DNA of 64,000 nucleotides from Phenylobacterium montanum (GTDB taxonomy: Bacteria > Pseudomonadota > Alphaproteobacteria > Caulobacterales > Caulobacteraceae): positions 2,884,501-2,948,500 of the forward strand of contig NZ_CP073078.1 in the NCBI RefSeq assembly GCF_018135625.1, read 5' to 3'. The notes beneath the pieces are model-generated. The model saw nothing but the letters and a program-made list of their open reading frames with translations. It was not told the origin of the DNA and searched no databases. Positions 44,286 through 53,932 of the stretch are shown piece by piece; the first letter of the stretch is position 1; each line of letters starts with the position of its first letter. The position numbers and the translations under genes are program-made.

Positions 44286-46157
44286 ATGCGCGCGAACGCC
44301 GCCGGTTCGGCATGGAAAATCACTTTATTGGCAGGGTATTCTTGGTGCGCGGCACAGAGCTCCGCCTGCGCAGGGACGGCATCATCGCAAGCGGACTCGT
44401 CCGGTGTAGCGACGGCAACATGCCAGTCGCAAACCCAGACCTACTTTGGCACTTCGCTGTGCCTGATAAAGATGGCCGACGTGCCCGCATCCGACCCGGT
44501 ACAATTTCCTGCCGAGGCGGCATTTCAGGATTACTACGGTTATATCGATCTTCAAAATTACGGATCAATTCAAATTAACGACGCGACAGTGATTGACCAC
44601 GTTAAGGGCTTAATCGGCGTAAAAGACAATTCCTCAATTTTAATATCGATCGAGATCGATCGCCTATCAAAAGGAAAATCAACAGCCATTGCTACCGTAC
44701 CAATCTATGGATATTCTGTTCAAAACGGTAATCTCCAATCTGGAGCTGCCCTTTCGCTACACAGCGGAATCATAACCCCCCTCTTCCCCCTTCAAAGCAC
44801 CGACAACATTGAGCTACATTATAAGGCGTCCATCTACCACAATATCAATTTAGACACTTTGAAAGCGAATATCGCAGCCATTCCAGCTGGAAGCTACGGT
44901 TGGCTCTTGTCGCCGATTTCTGACGCGCTACCTTCGGTGGCAAACGCAATCAATGCATCGATCGGACAATCCTATGACATCCCCATAGATGTGAGCCTGG
45001 GATACAATTCAACACAATACGCCAAAGCGCGTATCTATACACAAAACAACACCGGGGGTGGGGCGACTGCGACAATAGACGTGATTCTAGAGCATACAAA
45101 GACCCTTTTTAAACCATATAAGGCGGAGAGCTATCCTAGATTTGACTCCACCGCACAAATGCAAAATTTGATTACACTCTCTTCATCCGGTTCGACTTTA
45201 AGTCAGGTATTCAAGGACGTCGGAGTGCCTGTTGTTGGTGTGCAAATAAGCTCTACGAAGACGACTTTAGGCCTGGGCACCGCTGCAACCGACCCGGCAT
45301 CGGTTGTCAACAATGCCTGCCAGGTCATCAGAGACGCGTTATCAAATCCGGAATATGTCGTCCTGACCACCTATGATAGGGAGAGAGTGGTTTACGACTA
45401 CATGTCAAACGCGAACCTAACGGATGGAGAAAGGCAGGCCCGCTGCATTCAATCCAACAGTTGGTCGAGTTATGGTTTTGACATGAAACCATTTCTGCTC
45501 GCCGGCACTCAGATCGTTACCCAATCTTCGGCCCAACGAACTGCCAAACCTATGTTCATTGAGTTACAATCTGGCGCGGCCGAAGGCCTAAAATTCAACG
45601 ATTATACTAATGGAATTTTGTCTGTAAACCAAACGGCGAGTCATGATTTTAAAGTGAGCGTGCAGAGAAAAGTATTGGCGGGTAGCGGTGCAGACAATGC
45701 TTGGCTTAACGCCACGTGCCCGGGCGACGACGGCACAGTTTGTGGACTTACCAACACGGTAGCATTCACGGCGCTATCGAAGCTAAAAGCATGTGCCGCG
45801 AGTGTCATTTTTAAGAATTTCGATGCCAATGATCCAGCTTATAGCGACTATACCGTGACCCAGCAAAACGGCACCATTGAACAATCTTCCGCTAGCGCGC
45901 TCATCATACTCAAGGGCGTAGCGCAGCCCATGTTCGTTCGGATGGAGTTTGACCCATCATCTGGAAATATCAATAGCGTAACCTTTAAGCAAAGAACAAA
46001 AGATGAAGAACAAGTAAGAATTGAGACTAAGGACGCAGCGAATGGCACTACAGTGCTGCAATGGGGAAAATTTTCCGGCTCGCCCGACGGGCAGACGTTC
46101 TTTGCGTTAGATTCGGTGAAGAACCTAAGCGCTACACCCGTCATCCCGTGTAGTTAG
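44286..46157 (+). CDS. Large AT-rich secreted protein of unknown function
   Basis: A 623-aa protein that I cannot place in any family. Its base composition is far lower in GC than everything around it, so it was probably acquired separately. The N-terminus is basic then hydrophobic (ITLLAGYSWCAAQSSACA), like a signal peptide, and the body is rich in Ser, Thr, Asn and beta-strand patterns with few charged runs, as in exported or surface proteins. Cys occur in pairs (TCQSQTQTYFGTSLC and CPGDDGTVC), consistent with disulfides. GGGGGG precedes the ATG by five bases. It is convergent with rdrB. Adhesin, surface or phage-related roles are guesses only. Confidence 0.65.
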   Translation: MRANAAGSAWKITLLAGYSWCAAQSSACAGTASSQADSSGVATATCQSQTQTYFGTSLCLIKMADVPASDPVQFPAEAAFQDYYGYIDLQNYGSIQINDATVIDHVKGLIGVKDNSSILISIEIDRLSKGKSTAIATVPIYGYSVQNGNLQSGAALSLHSGIITPLFPLQSTDNIELHYKASIYHNINLDTLKANIAAIPAGSYGWLLSPISDALPSVANAINASIGQSYDIPIDVSLGYNSTQYAKARIYTQNNTGGGATATIDVILEHTKTLFKPYKAESYPRFDSTAQMQNLITLSSSGSTLSQVFKDVGVPVVGVQISSTKTTLGLGTAATDPASVVNNACQVIRDALSNPEYVVLTTYDRERVVYDYMSNANLTDGERQARCIQSNSWSSYGFDMKPFLLAGTQIVTQSSAQRTAKPMFIELQSGAAEGLKFNDYTNGILSVNQTASHDFKVSVQRKVLAGSGADNAWLNATCPGDDGTVCGLTNTVAFTALSKLKACAASVIFKNFDANDPAYSDYTVTQQNGTIEQSSASALIILKGVAQPMFVRMEFDPSSGNINSVTFKQRTKDEEQVRIETKDAANGTTVLQWGKFSGSPDGQTFFALDSVKNLSATPVIPCS

Positions 46158-46352
46158 GATGGCTCTATAAGGGCTGAATAGGTCAATGTAACTCCAGTCT
46201 GTCGAATTATCAAAGGTGCGGACGACTATCGCCCTGCACCAACTCGCGGTCACTGCCCCGCGTGAATTTCGCCTCGGCACCGACTGCGCCTCGGGTTTGA
46301 CGGGGATTGCCCCCAACGTTGAGCGCTGCGAACAGCAAGAGGTTCGAGGTCT

Positions 46353-48899
46353 TTAGGCACTTCCGAGCCGCCGAGGCGGCGGCTGGAGGAGCGGCCGAAA
46401 GCGGAACGCAAAGCCGGTGGCGTTCAACCGGCTAATGATTTCGATCGCCTCGTCCGCAGGCCTCCCGTAGTGGCCGGTCAGGACCTCGAAAATCGCCGCG
46501 TGCTCATTGCGTAAGCTGGTCGCGAAGATGCCGGTATCATCGCTGCCGACACAAACCGCTGGTCGGTTCGACAGGTCGCTGGTTGCAATTCCGAGCCACC
46601 GAAACAAATGATGGTCCGCCAAGCCTCGGTATGCGGCGATACGCACGTTACTAGTAGGCAGTGTCTCAATGACCACACCGGCGCCGTTAGTGTCGCCGAG
46701 CACGAGGTCTTGCATGGCGGTCAGGTCCCGCTCGTCCAACTCTGTAGTCTTCACCTCAACGAGTTGGTCCGCTACCACTTGCTCGCGATGGCGCTGGCGA
46801 AAAAGGCGAAAAGCGAGCGGGTGCTCGCGGCCGGCTCGAGCTAACCGGCGAAGCTCGTCCTGCCGGCTGGGACTCGCGATGGCCTCGGCTCGGAAATTCG
46901 CCGCGGCCGCCGTCGCCATCGCATCCCCAGGCTCGAGGTCGCAGATGCGCTCGAGTTCCAGGAGTTCGAGGATGTCCAGACCGCGTAGGCGCCACGCCTC
47001 GTGGAGGAGATGGGGGCCGTGCTCTTCGCCAAGGATTTCGGCCGAGCGACGGGCGATGACGTCGCGCAGATTACTGAGCGCTCGCTCATGTCCGCGGCGC
47101 TGAGAGAGGAGCGCATGTGCGAACGTAGCGTTGTCGAGATGCTCACCGCGCGAGATGACCAACCGCTCGCCGGTGCGGCCAAGCCAGAGCGCTGGCGCGA
47201 TACCCAAGGCTGTCGCGTGTCCCAATCGGTCGCCTGACCCCAGGCCGAGATAGGCGAGCGCCTCAGCCGAAGCACGAATCCCGGAGACCAAATGGATGAA
47301 ATCCTCGCCTACATGGTATGTCGCGTGCAGGTCGCGGTCGCGTCGCAGACGCCGGAAGATGGGCCCAAAGACTTCAGGGGACGCGTGCAGCTCATTGGCA
47401 GCTGCGTCGATGCCGCGCAGGATTTGCGCAGCAAAGGGATGGCGCTGGCGCAGCGCGTGGACGACGTCCGCCTGGCGCGCAAGGTCTGCCCTGAGGGGCC
47501 CGTCGCGGCACTCAGGAATCCGGCCCGATGGCGGAGCCAGCTTGCGCTTGATGAAGTGCACCACCAGCGATAGCTCTGAATTATCGCGGCCGGTGGATGG
47601 CCCTCCAGCGCAGCCCTCGCCACAAAATTGACCGGTCATGCAGCGCGGTGCCGCACCTCGTAGGCCCCGCGCTTCGCTAAGCCTTGGACACCCGCGAAAC
47701 CGGAGCCAGCCCTGCGAGATCGAGTCTACCAGTTTGGCCAATTCCTCTACCGAGTTCTTGGGCGCAAGCCGGCCTTCAAGGTGCGTCAAGACTCGGTGTG
47801 GCGGGCCTATGTTGAGCTGGCTGAAGCGCTTCTCGTAGGCGCGCTCGAGCCGCTCCCGCACCCCGATAACAGTGTATTTCTGAAACTGGTCGAAGCCGAC
47901 CTCGTCGACCTGCTGCATTGAAATGCGGCCCACAAGCGTTTGCACTAGCAGATTGAAGTAAAGTCCGAGACCCATGACCTCCTGCAGCGGCCCTGGCTGG
48001 GAGGCCGCCGAGAGGCAGGCGAGGAGAAAGGCGCCTTCATCAATCAAGGCGGTGCTTGTGCCCGCCCAAATGGCGGTGACAGGTGGGTCTGACGCCGGGG
48101 CTATCGGTTCAAAATCAGCTTCTCGATCGTCGAGCTCGACGTTCATCAGCGTCAATAAGCGCGACATATTGAGGGGCGCTTGACCGCGGTCCTGCGGCTG
48201 CCGGAACGCCTCGGCCATCGCGTGCCGCACGCGCCGAGCAGCGCGCAGGCGCCGGAATATTTCGTACGGGGTGAGACCCAGTTCGATCTGATCGTAGAGC
48301 TGGCTCGTCAGGCCGTGCGCCCTAATCTGCGCCGCCATCAGCTCATCATGGTACTCCCTTGGATAGCGCACCGCGTCCGCCCAGAGGATGTCAGCCTCGG
48401 TCGCCCCATTGAGATGCATGTGCATTTCATTGAGCCCATCCCGCTCGATCAGCGTGGCCAGAAGGGGATTGCTCGGCGAGAGCAGCGCAGTGTCTCCAAG
48501 ATCATCCGTAAGGCGAGTTCGGGGGTCGTCGTCGCCCGCTATCCGGCCTTCCGCCACGAGAAAGGCCACGATGACGGCAATGGGGGAAATCATTGGTAGC
48601 GCTTCCCGCCAATCCTCGAACGTCCCAGCCCGGATGCATAGCTTACCATTCCGGCGCTCGATGAACCGCTCCGCAAGCGCGCTTAAGACGCGCCAGGGCA
48701 ACGCTGCGACGCTGCTCAGCCGACCCAGTCTGACTTCAAGATAGTTCTTGTAGAAGTGATCCGGCCGATCCACAGCTGACCGCCGCTCGGTGATGAAAAT
48801 GCGGCGTTTTACACTCTCTAGGTCAGGGACCTCGCCGCCCGCGAATGTCCGGAGCCCGAACGTGTCGGTGAACGCTCGGCGATAGATCAGGGCGCTCAT
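46353..48899 (-). CDS. rdrB: RADAR adenosine deaminase RdrB
   Basis: An 848-aa divergent adenosine deaminase, the effector of the RADAR antiphage system. The metal and catalytic residues of the ADA fold are in order: H160 and H162 in EMHMHLNG, H529 and the proton-relay E532 in HVGEDF, H561 in RLGHATALGI, LPTSN at about 747-751, and D787/D788 in VGSDDTGIFATSLRNEH. Between the first and second motifs lies an insertion of more than 350 residues including a Cys-rich stretch (410-430), which is also seen as a long insertion in RdrB. In characterised RADAR systems RdrB deaminates adenosine or ATP to inosine forms with RdrA during phage attack. It starts 21 bp after the rdrA stop. Confidence 0.85.
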   Translation of the reverse strand: MSALIYRRAFTDTFGLRTFAGGEVPDLESVKRRIFITERRSAVDRPDHFYKNYLEVRLGRLSSVAALPWRVLSALAERFIERRNGKLCIRAGTFEDWREALPMISPIAVIVAFLVAEGRIAGDDDPRTRLTDDLGDTALLSPSNPLLATLIERDGLNEMHMHLNGATEADILWADAVRYPREYHDELMAAQIRAHGLTSQLYDQIELGLTPYEIFRRLRAARRVRHAMAEAFRQPQDRGQAPLNMSRLLTLMNVELDDREADFEPIAPASDPPVTAIWAGTSTALIDEGAFLLACLSAASQPGPLQEVMGLGLYFNLLVQTLVGRISMQQVDEVGFDQFQKYTVIGVRERLERAYEKRFSQLNIGPPHRVLTHLEGRLAPKNSVEELAKLVDSISQGWLRFRGCPRLSEARGLRGAAPRCMTGQFCGEGCAGGPSTGRDNSELSLVVHFIKRKLAPPSGRIPECRDGPLRADLARQADVVHALRQRHPFAAQILRGIDAAANELHASPEVFGPIFRRLRRDRDLHATYHVGEDFIHLVSGIRASAEALAYLGLGSGDRLGHATALGIAPALWLGRTGERLVISRGEHLDNATFAHALLSQRRGHERALSNLRDVIARRSAEILGEEHGPHLLHEAWRLRGLDILELLELERICDLEPGDAMATAAAANFRAEAIASPSRQDELRRLARAGREHPLAFRLFRQRHREQVVADQLVEVKTTELDERDLTAMQDLVLGDTNGAGVVIETLPTSNVRIAAYRGLADHHLFRWLGIATSDLSNRPAVCVGSDDTGIFATSLRNEHAAIFEVLTGHYGRPADEAIEIISRLNATGFAFRFRPLLQPPPRRLGSA

Positions 48900-48920
48900 G
48901 ATGATCTGCCCGCCACGGAA

Positions 48921-51900
48921 TCAGGGCGATCCGTCTTCACTGTCAGCCTCGTCCGCTGCGGGACCGGGCCGCCGGCGAATTTTTGGTTTCTGCTGGTCCA
49001 TGAAAGATTTCAGTCGCCCTCCGGCCCGACCATTGATATCCCCACCTCCCTGCAGCTGCACGGTGTTGAGTGGGAAGAATAGACCTTCAAATTTCGCAGT
49101 CGACTCCGATGGCTTTGGTGATCCCATTAGCACTTTCGCGAATTCGATATCAGATTCCAAATACTGCCCGACTCGCATGGAGTAGTGTTGGAATATACTG
49201 TCATTCGGTTCACCTCGGCGCGGCTTATCCACTTCCTCCTCTTCATTACGAGCGAGGAAGTAGGCCCAGATAGGGCAGGAAAAGATCGCGTCAAAAAAGT
49301 CAAATTCCGGCGTCGCCTGGAAGGTTCGGTCGTCCGAATCGTAGATTTCCGAGAGGAGCCGGACGAACACCTCGCCGGACCGGACTGGATTGTTTGCCAG
49401 GCTCCGCCCCGGCGCAAAGTTGGCTGCCCTCAGCGCCTCGAAACCAACTGCATGCAGAAAGGCGATAATGGTGCGGTGAAAAAACACGCCGAGGTAGCGG
49501 CTCTGGCCATGCACGAGCTCATCGCGCATATTGCCGAACGCGTACGTGAATCGGGTCCACATCCGCGAGAGCGTTATCGGCGCGAGCGCCACATTCTTCA
49601 ATGAATGCGCGTCCAGCCACGCAACGATTAGATCCTCAAGCTCATCTCCCACCGAAGGGGCGAATTGGCCTGGTCCGGAATCGCTTTCGAGCTCCTCGTC
49701 CGGCTCATAGTCCGCAGCGGCCTGCCGCCGCTCGGCCTCGACTGCGCTGGGAGTGGGATAGCTGCGCGCCTGGCTAAGGGCCGTAATGGTCTGAGCCACC
49801 CGCTGACGGCGCTCTGCGGCGTCCGTGACGGATGTTGCGTCCAACAGCTCGGCGATGACTCCGAGCAGCCTTAGGAACGAGTAATTGCCGTAATCCGCTT
49901 GCTGACTGCTGACGATCCGACTGGACGGCAGCAGGGCCACCAGTCGCGCGTTGCGGTCGAGCCTCTCGGCCAGATCCTCAATCCCGTTAGCGAAATAGAC
50001 CTGGAAGCCGGCCTCGGCACCGCGCCGAGAGTCGTAGGACCAACCTGCGCGGATCAGTGCAGAGTGATAGCCTCGGAGCGGGGGCGGCAGCGCCTGAAAG
50101 AGGCGTTTTTGATATGCTTCTTGCTTGTCCGCGACGTTGCGGAAGGCTTCGCGGTCCAGGGCTGCCCCTCGTCCCGGCGCATACTCGAGGCCGTAGAGCT
50201 CAATCGTGGCTGCTCGTGTCTCGCGGATTCTTGCGATCGGCACCGTGGCTCCGCTTAGTCGGGTGCTAGGCACGATGCGGCGTATACGATCGCGGCCACC
50301 TTCGGTCACCTCCCAGGCCGCCAACCGGCTCACGAATTGCGCTGCGTTTTCAACCGTGTTGGCATTGAGATGATCCATCAGGCGGGGGAGGCTTCCACCC
50401 CGCGCGCCATCATCGCCTACCTCGCCCCGGTCAATCTTCTCCCGCAGCGTCGCGATTTTCAGCCAGAACTCGAGCATCCGGCCCGGCGAGCGGCGGAAGA
50501 CTTCGGTCAGCACCGCGGCTAGATAGATGGCAACAAGATTCCGGTCCGGATCTGTCGTGTCTGGATGAAACCGCGCAAGATCCAGCCAGCGGTTAGATTG
50601 CGTTAGCCAGCGGGCGAGCAGCCCGAGAATAAGATCGGGCGAGGGGTCGCGCGTAGCGTCGATGTCTATCCCAAGCCCCATCAGTGAGGTCCAGGCGACG
50701 TGGCGGAAGGTGTCTACCGCCCGCCTCACGACGGAAGAGTCGGCGCTTGCGCCGCAGAGTTCGACCGCACCGGCCAAGGCCTGCAGGCTGCTCCTTGTGG
50801 GCAAGCTTAGGAGCTGCTGGCGAAAGAGAGCCACATCCGGTTTTGCGTTCAGACCCAGGAGGCGACCCGCCATTCGCTCGATAAACTCGCCCTCCGGCAT
50901 CGGCGCCGAAAGGCGATTGCTCTCGAGCTCGAGGCTCGCCTGGCGCACGTGATACTCAAGCGGACGTAGATCGATCCGGTTCTCCGGGGGGGCCACCTTA
51001 ACAAGATATTGATCTTGCAGGGCGTCCACCATGTGGCCAATCTTAGAGACCTGCGACATCCCGGCATCGACATTGCCCCGCGACTCCTCAGCCGTGATGA
51101 AATCCTTACCCATCTGTGCCCATTGCTGGCGACGGATCAGCAGAGAGTAGAGATTCAAGTCTCCGGATAGTATAATGCGCAACTGCGGCGTTGCCAGATA
51201 TTTGCGAAGCGCTTCTAGGACTGGCCATCCCTTCTCAAACCACGTATCGACGTCGTCAATGGCAAGAACGAACGCATCACACCCAACGTAATGGGCTGCC
51301 TTCGCGACGTAGTGCCGGAAGCTTCGCTCAAAATCATGAGCAGCCGAGGCATTCAACAGACCTTGATCCAGTATGAAATCGGGATCCAGCCATTCACGGC
51401 CCCCGTACAGAGAGTCGCCAATCCCATCGAGGAGGGAAAGGCCCTGCGCAAGTTTGCGCAAAGATTTCTTTACGGCCGCATACTCGTCGGCCAGGTTGCT
51501 ATAGTGCTTCCGCCGATGCTCCGTCGCAATCCGGATTCGGTCGATCACGACAATGACGATATTTTGTTTAGTCTCAATCAGAGTCGGATCGATGACGCCC
51601 AAACTGTAGAGGTTTTTGGCGGGGTTCGCCGCAGCGGGCGCGCTCTGGTCGAGTAGAATGCGATAGGTCCCATCCTGGATCGATTCCAGAACATTCGTCA
51701 GGAAGGTAGTCTTGCCTTCGCCGCGGCGTGCCGACACCAAGATCGCATCATGTCGGCGATCTTTGATAATATCGAGTTCCCGTGGACGGGCAGCATCGTC
51801 CTGACTCTCGGTCACCGGAGTGTCGAAGTTGACGAGAGCAGAAAAGACCCGCTGGCGGGCCTCATGCTGGATGAACCCCTCGCCGCGCGGCGCAATAGCC

Positions 51901-51950
51901 GGGTTGCCGATCTGGTCGAGGTTTATCCGGATTGATCTCGTTGAATTCAC
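48921..51950 (-). CDS. rdrA: RADAR ATPase RdrA
   Basis: A 1009-aa P-loop ATPase. The start is GTG 51950, directly after AGGGGGG with good spacing; the open frame up to 52403 looks non-coding. Walker A is ARRGEGKTT at about residues 74-82, Walker B is AFVLAIDDVD at about 226-235, and LSGD at about 261-264 sits where sensor 1 belongs. Large helical regions follow, which suit a STAND/AAA+-type oligomer. In RADAR, RdrA forms a ring that senses phage and feeds RdrB. Gene order rdrA then rdrB, spacing and the RdrB match make the assignment strong even though RdrA itself is weakly conserved. Confidence 0.8.
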   Translation of the reverse strand: MNSTRSIRINLDQIGNPAIAPRGEGFIQHEARQRVFSALVNFDTPVTESQDDAARPRELDIIKDRRHDAILVSARRGEGKTTFLTNVLESIQDGTYRILLDQSAPAAANPAKNLYSLGVIDPTLIETKQNIVIVVIDRIRIATEHRRKHYSNLADEYAAVKKSLRKLAQGLSLLDGIGDSLYGGREWLDPDFILDQGLLNASAAHDFERSFRHYVAKAAHYVGCDAFVLAIDDVDTWFEKGWPVLEALRKYLATPQLRIILSGDLNLYSLLIRRQQWAQMGKDFITAEESRGNVDAGMSQVSKIGHMVDALQDQYLVKVAPPENRIDLRPLEYHVRQASLELESNRLSAPMPEGEFIERMAGRLLGLNAKPDVALFRQQLLSLPTRSSLQALAGAVELCGASADSSVVRRAVDTFRHVAWTSLMGLGIDIDATRDPSPDLILGLLARWLTQSNRWLDLARFHPDTTDPDRNLVAIYLAAVLTEVFRRSPGRMLEFWLKIATLREKIDRGEVGDDGARGGSLPRLMDHLNANTVENAAQFVSRLAAWEVTEGGRDRIRRIVPSTRLSGATVPIARIRETRAATIELYGLEYAPGRGAALDREAFRNVADKQEAYQKRLFQALPPPLRGYHSALIRAGWSYDSRRGAEAGFQVYFANGIEDLAERLDRNARLVALLPSSRIVSSQQADYGNYSFLRLLGVIAELLDATSVTDAAERRQRVAQTITALSQARSYPTPSAVEAERRQAAADYEPDEELESDSGPGQFAPSVGDELEDLIVAWLDAHSLKNVALAPITLSRMWTRFTYAFGNMRDELVHGQSRYLGVFFHRTIIAFLHAVGFEALRAANFAPGRSLANNPVRSGEVFVRLLSEIYDSDDRTFQATPEFDFFDAIFSCPIWAYFLARNEEEEVDKPRRGEPNDSIFQHYSMRVGQYLESDIEFAKVLMGSPKPSESTAKFEGLFFPLNTVQLQGGGDINGRAGGRLKSFMDQQKPKIRRRPGPAADEADSEDGSP

Positions 51951-52492
51951 GCGCCCCCCTGGCTGCAGATTCTGCGGTTGTCCTGAAGAGTTGCGCACTC
52001 GATGGTGGATTTGGCAACTGCCTCCCACTCCGGATGGGACGGTCGGGTCAGCGATAGGGCAGTACTGGCACGGCTTAGCCGCTTTTGAGGGTCGCCAACG
52101 TGGCCCGCACGCGGACGTGTCCGAGCCCGGGCTGAGAGCCAATGAAAGTCGCTTGCTCTGACCGCCCTTCGGCCTGCTTAACTTTCGCTCAGGGATCTGG
52201 AGCGAGAGGGCCAGATCGAACTCTTCTCGCCGCACTGGCTCCAGTCCCGAGGCCATAAAGATGCGGCTCCGGTTCACTTGGCGCGGTTCCGCTCTGCCTG
52301 TTGAACGCCGCCTTGAAGTTCCCGACGGCCCTCCCCACTTCCCACTGGCTACGCATGGCGGCTTGACCGTCAGCCCCGGCGACGGGGTCCCGCGCTTCTC
52401 CACTGGGTGAAGTTAGCCGGCGTGCCCCGTGAAGGGGTGCGTCGGAATTGGCCGCCGCTCCACGGGCTCAGAAGCACAACGGAGCATCCATC
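51951..52492. other. Divergent regulatory region between rdrA and the 71-aa gene
   Basis: This 542-bp region should hold the RADAR promoter (minus strand) and the promoter of the small plus-strand gene. Long open frames across it are high-GC shadows. I found no clear operator or hairpin. Confidence 0.35.
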
Positions 52493-52708
52493 ATGACTTA
52501 CGACATCAACGAATATTACGGCGTGACGATTAGCCAGGCGCGGGTAGGTAAGCCCTACATCGCGGTCGGCGAGATCTTCTCGCGGAAAACCATGCAAAAC
52601 GTCGGGATCACGGTCCAGGGAGAAGGCCGGACGTGGTCGGCGGCTGTAGGTCGCGCCATGGCCGAGGCACATTCAAACTGTCCGACTGATCTGCCTGACG
52701 ACATCTGA
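52493..52708 (+). CDS. Small orphan protein (71 aa)
   Basis: ATG 52493 follows GGAG by eight bases. The product (MTYDINEYYGVTISQARVG...) is a small, mostly beta protein with a conserved-looking VGEIFSRKTMQNVGITVQ stretch and an acidic end. I recognise no family. It diverges from rdrA and might be a small regulator, an anti-defence gene or an unrelated cargo gene. The coding call rests on the ribosome site and composition. Confidence 0.5.
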   Translation: MTYDINEYYGVTISQARVGKPYIAVGEIFSRKTMQNVGITVQGEGRTWSAAVGRAMAEAHSNCPTDLPDDI

Positions 52709-53020
52709 CCAGAGACGGTGGGCTCGCGGTTCTGGCCGGGCTCAAAGGCTCGGCCAGACTTCCACCGCCGGGGCAACGAGCTGAGCGCAGTCGGCAGTCC
52801 ATCGAACCGCCAATCACCAATCCTCTCGGCCTATGTCTCAACGGCCATATGGTTCGGGTGCTCGGCGTAGTCGAGGAAGCCAAGACCGAAGACGAAGAAC
52901 ACACCTTGCATGTGCGCGCAGATGCCTATTGGGGCGTCTATCATTCGGATGGTGCCAACCCTATTTGCACTCAGCAACCATCGTCGCCGCCAATTCGGCT
53001 ACCCGTAATCGGCGATGGCA
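52709..53020. other. Spacer between the 71-aa gene and the nucleotidyltransferase-HEPN gene
   Basis: This 312-bp stretch contains a plus-strand frame at 52849-53070 (MVRVLGVVEEAKTEDEEH...) that overlaps the end of the convergent gene. It has no ribosome site and I do not support it as a gene. No repeat or hairpin is evident. Confidence 0.35.
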
Positions 53021-53932
53021 CTATGCGCCCGCCATCAGCGCAGCCAATTTGTCGGTGCAGACCACGTTGACTACGTCCTTCAGGGTCGACACCCGCTCCC
53101 CAAGCCAAGCCAACTCCTCAGGCGTGATCTTGTATTGCGGCGAGTAGCGGGCATCGACGTAGGCGCGTCGCAGTAGCTCGAAGCATCTCTGGTCGGAGCG
53201 GGTCGCGCGAGGCCACACTGTTGCCAATCGTGAATCCAGCTGCTCGGCTTGAGAGCGGAGGAAATTCAGCCTGTGCGACTTTGGGCTCCAGAGTGTCAGG
53301 GTCAGCAGGAGGCAATGGTAGAGGCGTTCAGCGGCTTGATGCAGGTCGAAGGCGGCTTTGTTCAGGTCGCCGTCGTTGAGGGCGTACTGATATCCGCGGT
53401 AGAAGCCGCCGACGCTCTGGAACCATTTGTCGAAATACCCCTGCGCCTCCTTCAGCGCCTCGGCCGGCTCCAGCGTCTTGGGCTGGTCAAACGGGAAACC
53501 CTCGGCCTCATAGAGCGCAACCCCATCGCGAACGATGTCGGTGAAAAAGTAGCGCCCCATTCGCAGACGCTGATTCACGTCATTGAGGTCATGGACGATG
53601 AAGTTCACCGGCGCCGTCAGCCGATGGCTGATCGCATATTCCCGAAGCAGATGATCGTCGGCCTTGGCCCAGGTCTCGATCGGGTCGGTGAGCTTGTCGC
53701 TGTTGACCACCACCAGGAGGTCGTAGTCGCTGACGTAGCCGCCTTTCGGGTCCTCGACCCAATCCCCACGGGCGTATGAGCCGAACAGGATGATCTTGAG
53801 GATACGGCCCTTGCGCTTGAACGGCTGGGTGCCGCCGGCGATGGCCTCCTCGAATTCGGCGAACAGGATCTCCACCACCCGCGACAGCTCGCGGCGTTTG
53901 GCTTCCGGCAGATGATCCAGCGAGGTCTTCAT
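53021..53932 (-). CDS. Nucleotidyltransferase-HEPN fusion protein
   Basis: A 303-aa protein. Residues about 40-130 form a minimal nucleotidyltransferase: GSYARGDW at 51-58 and the metal-binding SDYDLLVVV with D69 and D71. Residues about 160-290 form a HEPN domain (LHQAAERLYHCLLLTL, then YVDARYSPQY). The common HEPN RNase motif R-x4-6-H is not evident, so an RNase role is uncertain. In MNT-HEPN toxin-antitoxin pairs these are two separate proteins; here they are fused, as in some NTase-HEPN singletons. GGGA precedes ATG 53932; the extra upstream frame of 56 codons is not supported. Confidence 0.82.
   Translation of the reverse strand: MKTSLDHLPEAKRRELSRVVEILFAEFEEAIAGGTQPFKRKGRILKIILFGSYARGDWVEDPKGGYVSDYDLLVVVNSDKLTDPIETWAKADDHLLREYAISHRLTAPVNFIVHDLNDVNQRLRMGRYFFTDIVRDGVALYEAEGFPFDQPKTLEPAEALKEAQGYFDKWFQSVGGFYRGYQYALNDGDLNKAAFDLHQAAERLYHCLLLTLTLWSPKSHRLNFLRSQAEQLDSRLATVWPRATRSDQRCFELLRRAYVDARYSPQYKITPEELAWLGERVSTLKDVVNVVCTDKLAALMAGA

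Noticed and set aside
51951-52403. N-terminal extension of RdrA by 151 residues
   Set aside because: The extension is Pro/Arg/Ser-rich and unlike a folded domain, while GTG 51950 has a strong AGGGGGG ribosome site.
52849-53070. Small plus-strand ORF overlapping the end of the nucleotidyltransferase-HEPN gene
   Set aside because: No ribosome site, overlaps a supported convergent gene by 50 bp, and the second half of its product is Pro/Arg/Cys-rich shadow sequence.
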